From Nocardia sp. NBC_00416 (GTDB taxonomy: Bacteria > Actinomycetota > Actinomycetes > Mycobacteriales > Mycobacteriaceae), in NCBI RefSeq assembly GCF_036032445.1, contig NZ_CP107932.1, positions 4,218,501 to 4,282,500 on the forward strand: a DNA stretch of 64,000 nucleotides, in the 5' to 3' direction. Of the stretch, positions 42,101 through 50,417 are shown one piece after another. Position 1 is the first letter of the stretch, and each line of letters begins with the position of its first letter. A program made the position numbers and the translations under genes. Below the pieces are notes generated by a model, which was not told the origin of the DNA, searched no databases, and saw nothing but the letters and a program-made list of their open reading frames with translations.

Positions 42101-42461
42101 CGTCCAGCCAGGTCAGCGTGGCCTTGGCGTTCTCGACCCGCGTCCCGCTGCCGCGCAGCTTGGGTCGTTCGAATTCCGGTTGGCGGGTGAGCCGGATCCG
42201 GCGGCCGCCCAGGGTCGCCTCGAGCATCACCTCCGGGCGGATATGCGCGGGCGCGTGATCGGAGTGCAGCCGCTTATCGCCCCGTGCCCCCGGCACTCGC
42301 CCGTACAGCGCGAAGGCGATGGCGTCGAGCACCGTCGTCTTACCGGCGCCGGTCTGCCCGTGCAGCAGGAACAGTCCGTCCGCGCCGAGTTCGTCGAAAT
42401 CGACGCGGGTCGTCTCGGCGAACGGCCCGAACGCCGTCATCTCGAGCCGGTGCAGCCTCAT
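39138..42461 (-). CDS. sbcC: SMC-family exonuclease SbcC
   Basis: 1107 residues. Walker A LHGQTGAGKTTVLDAIAFALYG lies near residue 35. Long coiled-coil arms flank a zinc hook C-A-V-C (about residues 586-589, in DGQACAVCGSVEHP). The LSGGETFMASLALALG signature (about residue 1012) and Walker B GIILDTLFIDEGFGSLD complete the ATPase. With SbcD it cuts hairpins and blocked DNA ends. Around residues 340-430 there is a Pro/Gly/Asp-rich insert in the coiled coil, which is unusual. Its start overlaps the sbcD stop (ATGA). Confidence 0.95.
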   Translation of the reverse strand: MRLHRLEMTAFGPFAETTRVDFDELGADGLFLLHGQTGAGKTTVLDAIAFALYGRVPGARGDKRLHSDHAPAHIRPEVMLEATLGGRRIRLTRQPEFERPKLRGSGTRVENAKATLTWLDGQGTNLARIPDIGEEVVRLLGMSADQFFQVVLLPQGDFAKFLRAENEDREKLLEKLFDTGRFGTAEQWLTAQRKASEDQIGAQQRNVEDLITRVAVTAGIDRTERIDILDAVEWSQDLLTGSRHELEVTQRELDQCREQSACADERAESERRAAEQRRRLALARAQLEQYAAAADGRAADRGELDRARRAEPVAAALGEAETAARAARRCDAESAAAAERLARLATEPAGADIPGIHLVLGWSETEGVDGRTPDRSAAEGARGPRPVSAGTDEFALFAVAPAGPPPRPSGHPGTDDGDRVDFVSVDDGAGFDEDLGLDTAIRGWSAVLGKLDEIRADAALGEKLRTELDELSATAYEVGARSAELTERRARLPEIIAAAQARAREADDAKAALPGLRAEHDRLQATATAAVDLAGARTALDRARVDLDSARAGHLAARELVLDLRERRLAGMAAELAGRLLDGQACAVCGSVEHPRPARPEDSAVSEQDEAEAAAAERAAEAGRDRAQAEFAEVEGDIEGLLARGGDTDRVELAAALRAATERCGDATELAGQADSCTAELTRLRTDENRLHDALRDAETRAGAIAARIEAVQSRLAEIDAKLRIAAGQDATIGRRRERLHALIGAAGERRESHAAARAAWERVAGCIARVERLAISAGLVPPTSSGPVSDIEATGRGERERHDEQPESGTGSEELLATLRVYSPLVGAATRSPQRQQALSAALATADETRAAAQAVLDEPEIRTAAATTPGDPAALAEAVRTARAALDEAVAAHGSAVHRVTQLETLCGQLWAAVDLIAPAQRAHRELADLAEVVAGRGANNRRMSLRSYVLAARLEEVAVAGSARLRRMSGGRYEFVHTDRAGTHGRRGGLGLDIRDDYTGVVRPARTLSGGETFMASLALALGLADTVAAEAGGIILDTLFIDEGFGSLDADTLDAVMGVLDELRAGGRVVGLVSHVDEMRQRIPSRLHVVRGRNGSQLQATIA

Positions 42462-43654
42462 GCGGTGAGTTCCGTGTCGGCGGCCGGTGCGCCGCCGATA
42501 TCGTCGCGGACCGCCTCCGTTTCCCGGACCGCGGCGGCCATCGCCCGGTTCAGCCAGTCCGTCTCGGTGGTGTTCGGCTCGCCGCGGACATCAGTGAGGA
42601 AGGTGTGCGCGATATCGGTGTCGGCCCGGCCGCGCACCCGCTCCCGGTACCGCAGTGTCGGGTCGCCCTGCGGGCGATCCCATTCCACGTGCACCGCGAA
42701 CGGGAACCGCTCGCGGAGTTTGCGCATCGCGTCCACGGGACGGGCGTAGTCGGTGAGGGTCACCGAGACGTAGTGCTCCTCGGCCGGTTCCAATCCGGGA
42801 TCGGCGAGTAGTTCCTCCAGCTTCCCGCTGAGTCGGCTCAGGCCACGGACCAGCGGCAGATCGTGCCCCCGCACCCGGGCCGGGCCCGCGGCGTCCAGGT
42901 CCACCAGCCACGCCCGCTTGTGCTGCGAACTCTCCCCGAACGAGTACGGCAGCGGCGACCCCGAATAGCGCACCGCGTCCGCGAGGGTCTGCGGGGAATG
43001 CAGATGCCCGAGCGCGACGTAGTCGAACCCGGGTTCGGTGAACATGTCCAGCGGCACCGTTTCCACACCGCCGACCGAGATGGACCGCTCCGAACCGCTG
43101 GCGGCGCCGCCGACCACGAAGGCGTGCGCCAGCAGCACCGTCCGGGTGCCGGGACGGTTCCGGATATCCGCGTGGATCCGGGTCAGCACCGCGTCCAGCA
43201 CCTCGGTATGCGAACGAGCCTGCGGGACCCCGAGCTCGCCCCGGCATATCTCCGGCTCCAGGTACGGGATGCCGTAGAAGGCGACCTCTCCGTGCTCGTC
43301 GGAGAGCAGCACCGGCCGATCCGAATCGGCCACCGTGGTGCGCAGATACAGCCCGCCGGCGGCCGCGAAGCTGGCGCCCGCACCCAGGCGGGTGGGGGAA
43401 TCGTGATTGCCGGAAGTCGCCACGATCCGCGCTCCCGCGGCTCGGATGGCCTCGAATCCCCTGTTGCACACCGCGATAGCGTCCGCACTGGGTATGGATC
43501 GGTCGTAGACGTCACCGGGCAGCACAACCGTGTCCACTCCCTCCGCGGCCACGAGCTCGGCGAGCGCGTCGAGTACCCGCGACTGATCGGCCAGCAGGTC
43601 CACGCCGTGAAAGGTGCGACCGATATGCCAGTCCGACGTATGCAGGATTCGCAT
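42458..43654 (-). CDS. sbcD: Exonuclease subunit SbcD
   Basis: 398 residues from ATG 43654. The calcineurin-like phosphoesterase motifs are in order: HTSDWHIGRTFHG (residues 5-17), VVLPGDVYDRSIPS, ATSGNHDSPTRL, and ALGHLHSPQTL. It is the Mn-dependent nuclease subunit of the SbcCD complex. The start is fixed by a -10-like TAAATT ending seven bases upstream, with no ribosome site, implying a leaderless mRNA. The pair sits beside the Ada-AlkA/Ogt operon, making a 6.6-kb DNA repair block. Confidence 0.95.
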   Translation of the reverse strand: MRILHTSDWHIGRTFHGVDLLADQSRVLDALAELVAAEGVDTVVLPGDVYDRSIPSADAIAVCNRGFEAIRAAGARIVATSGNHDSPTRLGAGASFAAAGGLYLRTTVADSDRPVLLSDEHGEVAFYGIPYLEPEICRGELGVPQARSHTEVLDAVLTRIHADIRNRPGTRTVLLAHAFVVGGAASGSERSISVGGVETVPLDMFTEPGFDYVALGHLHSPQTLADAVRYSGSPLPYSFGESSQHKRAWLVDLDAAGPARVRGHDLPLVRGLSRLSGKLEELLADPGLEPAEEHYVSVTLTDYARPVDAMRKLRERFPFAVHVEWDRPQGDPTLRYRERVRGRADTDIAHTFLTDVRGEPNTTETDWLNRAMAAAVRETEAVRDDIGGAPAADTELTA

Positions 43655-43927
43655 GACCGCGAATTTAGGGCAACTCACCGACAGCTTTCAATGCCGGTAC
43701 CGATACCCGGGACGCCACACCGGCAACACGCCGAAGGCATCTCGCTCTGGCGGCGCGATCCGCCGCAGCCGGCGCGCACACTGTCTCGATTGCGCCATCG
43801 TGGTGGGCGCCACCCATAACCCTTGACGGTATGAATACCGCCGCCGACCACCGTTTCCGCACAATCGTCCACCCGGACCGGCCGTGCCGTAACACGGTCG
43901 ACCCTTCCGGACGATAGTGTTCAATAC

Positions 43928-44893
43928 GTGGCTGCTTCCCAACGAGTGAATTCCCGGGTGCCCGCGCCGCAACGTTCGTTACTGCCGACGGTGCCGGGTG
44001 TCCCGGCCTACGCCGCGGTTATCATCGCTGCGGCCTGCACCTTCCTGGGTTTCCTCATCGATGCCCTCGGCGACGTCACGGACCTCACCGGCACCTTCAG
44101 CGCGTTCTACATCCTCGGATGCCTCGCGGCAGTCGCGGCGGTGCGGTTCCGCGGCCTGTTCACCACCATGGTGTTACCGCCGCTACTACTGTTCATCGCG
44201 GTGCCCATCGCCTACCGGCAACTCACCGGGACCAGTACCGCCTCGCTCAAGGACATCCTGCTGAATCTGGCGATCCCCTTGGTCCACCGGTTCCCGCCGA
44301 TGATGCTGGCGACCGTGCTGGTGCTGATCGTGGCCGGTATCCGGATCGCGCAACACCGGTCGGAGAGCGCGTCGCGCGAGACCGCGGCCGCCCGCCGCGC
44401 CACGAGCTGGGGACGCGGTGAACGACGCGCGGCACGCGGCGAGTCGAAGAGCCGGGCGGAGAACCGGCGACGCCGGGAGACCGCCGAGCGGCCGGGCCGC
44501 GGACAGTCGAAGCGTCCCGTGGGCGGCGAGGGAAAACCGGCACGCGGGGGTAAGCCGTCGCGCGCCGAAACCCTGGCGGCCCGGTCGAAGTCCAAAGCGA
44601 AAGCCGGGCCGAAGCGGCCCGAGCACCCGGAACCCGATTACACCCACGAGTCGATCGAAGAACCCCCGCGCCGAGGTGGCCGGGGTCGGCCGCCCGCCGA
44701 ACCGGGCGCACGCGGCGCCGCGCCCAGGACCCGTGAGATGCATCAGCATCGACCCGCCCGGCCGGCGGCGCCCGTTCCGGAAGAACCGGTGCGCGCGACG
44801 GCCCGCCGTACCGAACCTGCCCGGGCGCCACAGACCGCCCGCGTCCGCGATCGGGAACCGATCCCGGAACGACGGCGGCCCGAACGCCGCTGA
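43928..44893 (+). CDS. DUF6542 membrane protein
   Basis: 321 residues. Four hydrophobic helices (about residues 27-125) match the DUF6542 family, which in mycobacteria and relatives sits next to ispH. The remaining 190 residues are extremely basic and Arg/Pro/Ala-rich and probably disordered. The GTG start lies seven bases behind TAGTGT (43915-43920), so it is probably leaderless. The gene converges with ispH, with only seven bases between the stop codons. Its function is not known; a role near the cell envelope is plausible. Confidence 0.82.
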   Translation: MAASQRVNSRVPAPQRSLLPTVPGVPAYAAVIIAAACTFLGFLIDALGDVTDLTGTFSAFYILGCLAAVAAVRFRGLFTTMVLPPLLLFIAVPIAYRQLTGTSTASLKDILLNLAIPLVHRFPPMMLATVLVLIVAGIRIAQHRSESASRETAAARRATSWGRGERRAARGESKSRAENRRRRETAERPGRGQSKRPVGGEGKPARGGKPSRAETLAARSKSKAKAGPKRPEHPEPDYTHESIEEPPRRGGRGRPPAEPGARGAAPRTREMHQHRPARPAAPVPEEPVRATARRTEPARAPQTARVRDREPIPERRRPERR

Positions 44894-44900
44894 GCGCGGA

Positions 44901-45908
44901 TCAGTGCCGGGCAGCTCGCAGTTCACGTGGGAGTGCGAATACGAGCGTCTCGTTCGCGGTGGTCACCGGCTGCACCTCGCCGAATCCGTGTTCGGCCAGC
45001 ATGTCCAGCACACCACGCACGAGGATCTCGGGGACGGACGCGCCGGAGGTGATCCCGACCGTCCGCACTCCCTCCAGCCAGGCCGGGTCGACCTCGCGCG
45101 CGTAATCCACCAGATACGACGCGCGCGCGCCGGCGCCGAGCGCGACCTCGACCAACCGCACCGAGTTGGACGAGTTGCGCGAACCCACGACGATCACCAG
45201 ATCGCATTCCGGCGCCATCGCCTTCACCGCGACCTGCCGGTTCTGGGTGGCGTAGCAGATATCGTCGCTGGGCGGATCCTGCAGCGCGGGGAACTTCTGC
45301 CGCAGCCGCGACACGGTCTCCATGGTCTCGTCCACGCTGAGCGTGGTCTGCGACAGCCAGATCACCTTGGACTCGTCGCGGACGGTGACTCCGTCGACCG
45401 CGTCCGGGCCGTCCACCAGCTGGACGTGTTCGGGGGCCTCCCCCGCGGTGCCTTCGACCTCTTCGTGGCCTTCGTGGCCGATCAGCAGGATGTCGAAGTC
45501 GTCACGGGCGAAGCGTTTGGCCTCCTGGTGGACCTTGGTCACCAGTGGACAGGTCGCGTCGATGGTGCGCAGGTTCCGCTCGGCGGCGGTCGCGTGCACT
45601 GCCGGGGAGACGCCGTGGGCCGAGAACACCACGAGTTGTCCCTCGGGCACCTCGTCGGTGGTGTCGACGAATATCACGCCGCGTTCGCGCAACGTCTCCA
45701 CCACATGGCGGTTGTGCACGATCTCCTTGCGCACATAAATAGGGGCGCCGTGTTTCTCCAGCGCCTTTTCCACGGTTTCCACCGCGCGGTCCACACCCGC
45801 GCAGTAACCGCGCGGTTCGGCGAGCAGCACTCGTTTCCCTTCGGGGACGGCGGTCGCGGCGCCGGCCGAGCGAGTGATTCCGACATTCAACGGTATGGCC
45901 GAGGACAT
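44901..45908 (-). CDS. ispH: 4-hydroxy-3-methylbut-2-enyl diphosphate reductase
   Basis: 335 residues. The last enzyme of the MEP isoprenoid pathway, reducing HMBPP to IPP and DMAPP with a [4Fe-4S] cluster. The Cys ligands lie in EPRGYCAGVDRAVE, DATCPLVTKVHQEA and ICYATQNRQVAV region motifs (SSDDICYATQNRQ). The N-terminus has a 20-residue extension. The ATG at 45908 follows TATTCT by seven bases with no ribosome site, so the mRNA is probably leaderless; longer in-frame starts would cross this promoter. The gene is divergent from the lipid-droplet protein. Confidence 0.95.
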   Translation of the reverse strand: MSSAIPLNVGITRSAGAATAVPEGKRVLLAEPRGYCAGVDRAVETVEKALEKHGAPIYVRKEIVHNRHVVETLRERGVIFVDTTDEVPEGQLVVFSAHGVSPAVHATAAERNLRTIDATCPLVTKVHQEAKRFARDDFDILLIGHEGHEEVEGTAGEAPEHVQLVDGPDAVDGVTVRDESKVIWLSQTTLSVDETMETVSRLRQKFPALQDPPSDDICYATQNRQVAVKAMAPECDLVIVVGSRNSSNSVRLVEVALGAGARASYLVDYAREVDPAWLEGVRTVGITSGASVPEILVRGVLDMLAEHGFGEVQPVTTANETLVFALPRELRAARH

Positions 45909-46064
45909 GCCCCACAGAATACGTGCGTACTTGCGCGCCCGCTCCGGCCGTGCGCTCCCCCACACCCCCGGCCGCCCGGCCCGGCACCCTGTCGAACTCT
46001 CCGCGGCTTGCCGGACGCGCACACCCTCTTTTGCGGACCACACCATATCGGGCAGGCTATTACT

Positions 46065-46793
46065 ATGTTTCGACCACCGTTCCTGGCCCGCGTCGCCGCC
46101 GGAGCCGCCGTCTACGTCCTCGAAGAGACGCGCCGGCTACCGTCGACCGCGGCGAAATTACCCGTCACCGCGGTGAGCCAATTGCTGCAGACGGGAATGC
46201 ACGTCCAGCAGTTCGTCACCAGTCTCGCGATCAAGGGTGATTCGGTTTTCGACCGGATCATCAACCGTCCGGAGGAGCAGCCCGAATGGGCCAGTTTCGA
46301 TGAGGACGACGATGAGTTGCCGGTCCGCGGCCCGGGCGCCGCGTCGGCCGGACGCAGCAGCGGTTTCGATCGATTCGAATCCGACCCCGCCGAGGTGGAG
46401 TTCGCGCTCCAGGAGACGCTGGCCGGGTTGCGCGCGATCCAGAACGGCAACACGGTGCCCGCGCACACCGTCGATACCGAGGCCACGACCGGCGACACAG
46501 TGACCGACGCCCGGGCCGGCGCCCCCGCGACCGATGGACCCGAGTCCGCCGCGGTAGCCGATCCGGAACCGGTCGCCGAACCCGAACCGGCGGCCGACCC
46601 CGAACCCGCGCTTCCCGAGGTCGGGTCACGCTACGACTACCCGACTATGACCCTCGCCCAGTTGCGTGGTCGCCTGCGCACGCTCACCGTCGCCGATCTG
46701 GTCGCCCTGCTCGACTACGAGCAGCGCACCCGGGACCGCGCGGCGTTCGTGACCATGCTGACCAACCGGATCGCCACCGTGCGCGCGCAGTGA
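46065..46793 (+). CDS. Lipid-droplet-associated protein
   Basis: 242 residues. The amphipathic start FLARVAAGAAVYVLEETRRLPSTAAKLPVTAVSQLLQTGMHVQQFVTSLAIKGD and the C-terminal SRYDYPTMTLAQLRGRLRTLTVADLVALLDYE are those of the actinobacterial lipid-droplet-associated family found beside xseA and ispH. The middle is acidic and Pro/Ala-rich. Storage-lipid droplets are typical of Nocardia, Rhodococcus and mycobacteria. The stop codon overlaps the xseA start (GTGA), so it is part of the xseAB operon. Confidence 0.85.
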   Translation: MFRPPFLARVAAGAAVYVLEETRRLPSTAAKLPVTAVSQLLQTGMHVQQFVTSLAIKGDSVFDRIINRPEEQPEWASFDEDDDELPVRGPGAASAGRSSGFDRFESDPAEVEFALQETLAGLRAIQNGNTVPAHTVDTEATTGDTVTDARAGAPATDGPESAAVADPEPVAEPEPAADPEPALPEVGSRYDYPTMTLAQLRGRLRTLTVADLVALLDYEQRTRDRAAFVTMLTNRIATVRAQ

Positions 46794-48139
46794 CCGGCGC
46801 CGATCCCGCCCCCGCGGCCGGCCGGACCGATTCCGGCCGGCCGCGGCAAGCGCCCGCTGCCGCCAACTCCGCCGAGCAGCCGTGGCCGGTGCGCTCGGTG
46901 TCGATGAAGGTCACCCAGTGGATCGACCGGCTCGGCAGCATCTGGGTCGAGGGGCAGTTGACCCAGATCAACCTGCGCCCCGGCACCCGCACTGCGTTCC
47001 TGGTGCTGCGCGACCCTTCCGCCGATATGTCGCTGTCGGTGACCTGCGATCCCGCACTGCTGCGGAACGCGGCCGTACCGCTGCAGGAGGGCAGCCGGGT
47101 GGTGGTGTTCGGCAAACTCTCGTTCTTCCCCGGACGCGGCACGCTGTCGCTGCGGATCTCCGAGATCCGCCCGGTCGGCGTCGGCGAACTGCTGGCCCGG
47201 ATCGAACGGCTCAAAGCCCTGCTGGACGCCGAGGGACTGTTCGATCCGCGTATCAAACGTCGGGTCCCGTTCCTGCCCGCGACGATCGGGCTGATCACCG
47301 GCCGCGGCAGCGCCGCCGAACACGATGTGCTGAGCGTGGCCCGGGCGCGCTGGCCCGCGGTGCGATTCGAGGTCCGCAACACCGCCGTCCAGGGTCCGTC
47401 CGCGGTACCGCAGATCCTCGACGCGCTGACCGAGCTCGATCGCGACCCGGTCGTCGAGGTGATCGTGCTCGCCCGCGGCGGCGGCAGTGTCGAGGATCTG
47501 CTGCCGTTCTCCGACGAGACGCTGTGCCGCGCGATCGTCGTCGCCACCACCCCGATCGTGAGCGCCATCGGCCACGAGCCCGATTCCCCGCTGTCCGACC
47601 TCGTCGCCGACCTGCGCGCCGCCACCCCGACCGACGCCGCGAAACGGATCGTTCCCGATGCCGCCGCGGAGACGGCCGCCGTCCGCGACCTGCGGTCCCG
47701 CTCGGCCGCGGCCTTGCGCGGCTGGGTCGAACGGGAGTCCGCCGCGCTGCGGCAGTTGCGATCCCGGCCCGTGCTCGCCGATCCGCTGCGTGATCTCGGA
47801 CACCGCTACGACGAGGTCGAGCGCCTGCGGGCCGCGACCCGCCGCAGCGTCGAGAGCCTGGTCCGCACCGAGTCGGTCGCCGCCGGCCATCTCCGCCGGC
47901 AGCTGACCGCAGTCGGCCCGGCCGCGACCCTGGCCCGCGGCTACGCTGTCGTGCAGCGAGTGGCCGGTTCCGAACGCCATGTGGTGCGCGGAATCGAGGA
48001 TGCGCCCGCGGGCAGTCAGCTGCGGATCCGGGTCGGTGACGGCGCGATCTCCGCCGCCGCCCTCGGCACCACGCCGCTCGGCGAACACGGGCCCCGGCGC
48101 ACCGGGGAAACCGGCAGCGACGACCCCGAGAGGACCTGA
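46790..48139 (+). CDS. xseA: Exodeoxyribonuclease VII large subunit
   Basis: 449 residues. An N-terminal OB-fold (about residues 45-140) and the family core RVPFLPATIGLITGRGSAAEHDVL, VIVLARGGGSVEDLLPFSDE and SAIGHEPDSPLSDLVADLRAATPTDAAK are intact. The enzyme degrades single-stranded DNA to oligonucleotides together with XseB. The GTG at 46790 overlaps the previous stop codon. The first 30 residues are a Pro/Ala-rich extension not seen in all relatives. xseB follows after two bases. Confidence 0.95.
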   Translation: MTGADPAPAAGRTDSGRPRQAPAAANSAEQPWPVRSVSMKVTQWIDRLGSIWVEGQLTQINLRPGTRTAFLVLRDPSADMSLSVTCDPALLRNAAVPLQEGSRVVVFGKLSFFPGRGTLSLRISEIRPVGVGELLARIERLKALLDAEGLFDPRIKRRVPFLPATIGLITGRGSAAEHDVLSVARARWPAVRFEVRNTAVQGPSAVPQILDALTELDRDPVVEVIVLARGGGSVEDLLPFSDETLCRAIVVATTPIVSAIGHEPDSPLSDLVADLRAATPTDAAKRIVPDAAAETAAVRDLRSRSAAALRGWVERESAALRQLRSRPVLADPLRDLGHRYDEVERLRAATRRSVESLVRTESVAAGHLRRQLTAVGPAATLARGYAVVQRVAGSERHVVRGIEDAPAGSQLRIRVGDGAISAAALGTTPLGEHGPRRTGETGSDDPERT

Positions 48140-48141
48140 CC

Positions 48142-48375
48142 TTGTCCGATACCAGCGCCGAGGACCTGGCCGAGATCGCGGGCTTCGGCTACGAACGCGC
48201 CCGTGACGAGCTGGCCAATGTGGTGAAGATGCTGGAACAGGGCGGGATGGACCTCGACGACGCGCTGGCACTGTGGGAACGCGGCGAAGCGCTCGCCAAC
48301 CGCTGCGAGGAGCACCTCGCCGGAGCGCGGCAGCGTATCGAGAAGGTTCTGTCCGAGTCGGAAGAGGCGGAATAA
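48142..48375 (+). CDS. xseB: Exodeoxyribonuclease VII small subunit
   Basis: 77 residues. GFGYERARDELANVVKMLEQGGMDLDDALALWERGEALANRCEEHL is the complete XseB helical-hairpin signature. It binds the XseA coiled coil in the exonuclease VII complex. The start TTG at 48142 follows the xseA stop codon by two bases, and GAGAGG lies just before it, so expression is coupled. Length is normal for the family. Confidence 0.95.
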   Translation: MSDTSAEDLAEIAGFGYERARDELANVVKMLEQGGMDLDDALALWERGEALANRCEEHLAGARQRIEKVLSESEEAE

Positions 48376-48396
48376 CCGGTAGCTACCGGTGACCGG

Positions 48397-48981
48397 TCAC
48401 GACGATTGCAGCGGCCGGGCGGCCACCACGGCGCCGGCGAGAGTTTCGAAGGCCTCGGTGTTGCCGGCCCCCCGGATCAGGACCCGGCTGTCGCCGAAAT
48501 CGGCGACCCACGCCGGCTCCGAACCGGGTTCGGCGTAGACCACCCATTTCTGTCCGGCGACATCCCGGGTTCCGGTGGCGTACCGGCTGCCTACGATATG
48601 CCCGGCCAGCACGTCTTCGGTGGCGTCGCTCTGATCCAGCTCCATGTACGTGCCCGCGCCGGTGACATAACCGATGGTGCTCACGGTGCCGCCGCCGCGC
48701 TCGGTGATGGTGTCGCGGCTGCCGGAGTTCGCTGTCCAGTTTCGCGGCAACGCCGGTTCCCGGACCGGGAACGAGAGGTTCTGGGCATCGGATCGCAGTG
48801 CGGCCGGCGCGTCGAAACTCGGTATCGTGCCCTGGGTCGGCCCGCTCGCGGAGAAACTGCACTGACTGGTCAGTCCGGCGAACACCACGGCGATCAGCGC
48901 CAACGGGATCAGTGACCAGACCAGATCCCGGTAGTCGTTCATGATGCGTGGCTTTTGATTCGGCACGCTTCCAGTATCCAT
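48397..48981 (-). CDS. DUF4245 membrane-anchored protein
   Basis: 194 residues from ATG 48981. One N-terminal hydrophobic helix (LVWSLIPLALIAVVFAGL) anchors an extracytoplasmic domain matching DUF4245, which in mycobacteria occupies the same place next to glpX (Rv1100 position). The SGPTQG...PSFDAPAALRSDAQNLSFPVREPALP stretch after the anchor is typical of the family. It is divergent from glpX. Function unknown. Confidence 0.82.
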   Translation of the reverse strand: MDTGSVPNQKPRIMNDYRDLVWSLIPLALIAVVFAGLTSQCSFSASGPTQGTIPSFDAPAALRSDAQNLSFPVREPALPRNWTANSGSRDTITERGGGTVSTIGYVTGAGTYMELDQSDATEDVLAGHIVGSRYATGTRDVAGQKWVVYAEPGSEPAWVADFGDSRVLIRGAGNTEAFETLAGAVVAARPLQSS

Positions 48982-49097
48982 CGTGGTGAGCGTGGTTCCG
49001 CGCCGCCCCCGGTACTGCCGTACCAGGTGATCATCGGCGCGTATTCCGTCGATGAGACAATTGTCCGGTAGTTCCGACGCCAAGGAGGCACCCCGCT

Positions 49098-50141
49098 ATG
49101 ACGGCATCTTCGACCGCTCCGAGCCGCCGCGAGGCGCCCGACCGAAACCTCGCGCTCGAACTCGTCCGCGTCACCGAAGCCGGTGCCATGGCCGCGGGCC
49201 GCTGGGTGGGTAAGGGCGATAAAGAAGGCGGCGACGGGGCAGCCGTGGACGCCATGCGACAGCTGGTCAGTTCCGTGTCGATGCGCGGCGTCGTGGTGAT
49301 CGGCGAGGGCGAGAAGGACGAGGCGCCCATGCTGTACAACGGCGAGGAGGTCGGCGACGGCACCGGTCCGGATGTCGATTTCGCGGTCGACCCGATCGAC
49401 GGCACCACCCTGATGTCGAAGGGTTCACCGGGTGCCATCTCGGTGCTCGCGGTCTCCGAACGCGGCTCGATGTTCGACCCGTCGGCCGTCTTCTACATGG
49501 AGAAGATCGCGGTCGGTCCGGATGCCGCCGATGTCATCGATATCTCCGTACCGATCGGGGAGAACATCCGCAAGGTCGCCAAGGCCAAGAAGGCCTCGGT
49601 GTCCGATATCACCGTATGCATTCTGGACCGGCCCAGGCACGGCGCCCTGATCCAGCAGGTCCGCGACACCGGCGCCCGCATCCGTCTGATCTCCGACGGC
49701 GACGTGGCCGGCGCCATCGCCGCCGCCCGGCCCGATTCCGGCACCGATATCCTCGTCGGCATCGGCGGCACCCCCGAGGGCATCATCGCCGCGGCCGCCA
49801 TGAAATGCATGGGCGGCGCGCTGCAGGGCAAGCTCGCCCCCACCGACGACGCCGAACGGCAGAAGGCGATCGACGCCGGACACGATCTGGACCGGGTGCT
49901 GCACACCGAGGATCTGGTGGCCGGGGAGAACGTCTTCTTCTGCGCCACCGGAGTCACCGACGGCGACCTGCTGCGCGGCGTCCGCTACTACGGCGGCGGC
50001 GCGTCCACCCAGTCCATCGTGATGCGGTCGAAGTCGGGCACCGTGCGCCTCATCGACGCCTACCACCGGCTCACCAAATTGCGTGAGTACTCGTCGGTCG
50101 ACTTCCACGGCGACGAGCACGCCGCTCCGCCGCTGCCCTGA
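49098..50141 (+). CDS. glpX: Class II fructose-1,6-bisphosphatase
   Basis: 347 residues. ELVRVTEAGAMAAGRWVGKGDKEGGDGAAVDAMR, VVIGEGEKDEAPMLYNGEEVGDG and DFAVDPIDGTTLMSKG hold the metal and substrate residues of GlpX enzymes. It is the gluconeogenic phosphatase of actinobacteria, essential for growth on fatty acids or glycerol in Mycobacterium tuberculosis. AGGAGG lies before the ATG. A perfect hairpin follows the stop codon. Confidence 0.96.
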   Translation: MTASSTAPSRREAPDRNLALELVRVTEAGAMAAGRWVGKGDKEGGDGAAVDAMRQLVSSVSMRGVVVIGEGEKDEAPMLYNGEEVGDGTGPDVDFAVDPIDGTTLMSKGSPGAISVLAVSERGSMFDPSAVFYMEKIAVGPDAADVIDISVPIGENIRKVAKAKKASVSDITVCILDRPRHGALIQQVRDTGARIRLISDGDVAGAIAAARPDSGTDILVGIGGTPEGIIAAAAMKCMGGALQGKLAPTDDAERQKAIDAGHDLDRVLHTEDLVAGENVFFCATGVTDGDLLRGVRYYGGGASTQSIVMRSKSGTVRLIDAYHRLTKLREYSSVDFHGDEHAAPPLP

Positions 50142-50152
50142 TCCTGCCCCGC

Positions 50153-50186
50153 GTGCGGTCCGGGGCTTCGCGGCCCCGGACCGCAC
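50153..50186 (+). terminator. Terminator after glpX
   Basis: Perfect 14-bp stem (50153-50166 with 50173-50186) around the loop TTCGCG, 12 bases past the stop codon. There is no U tract, as is common in actinobacteria. Confidence 0.8.
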
Positions 50187-50417
50187 TCGGATTTGCTCCC
50201 GCCTCGACCACGACTCGACGCCGACCGCCGCGGACCAGCAAATTTCTGGCATATGGTCCTATCGTCGAACATTCCGGGTAATATCCGCGTGGCCACCGAA
50301 CTGGCAGCGTCACGGATCTTGCGCTGGGTAGCCGTTGCGTTGCCGAATCAACAGCCGGAGTGATGAACCACCGCAACCTGTCCGTCCATCACACCGGCCT
50401 GTCGCGAGAGGATGGAC

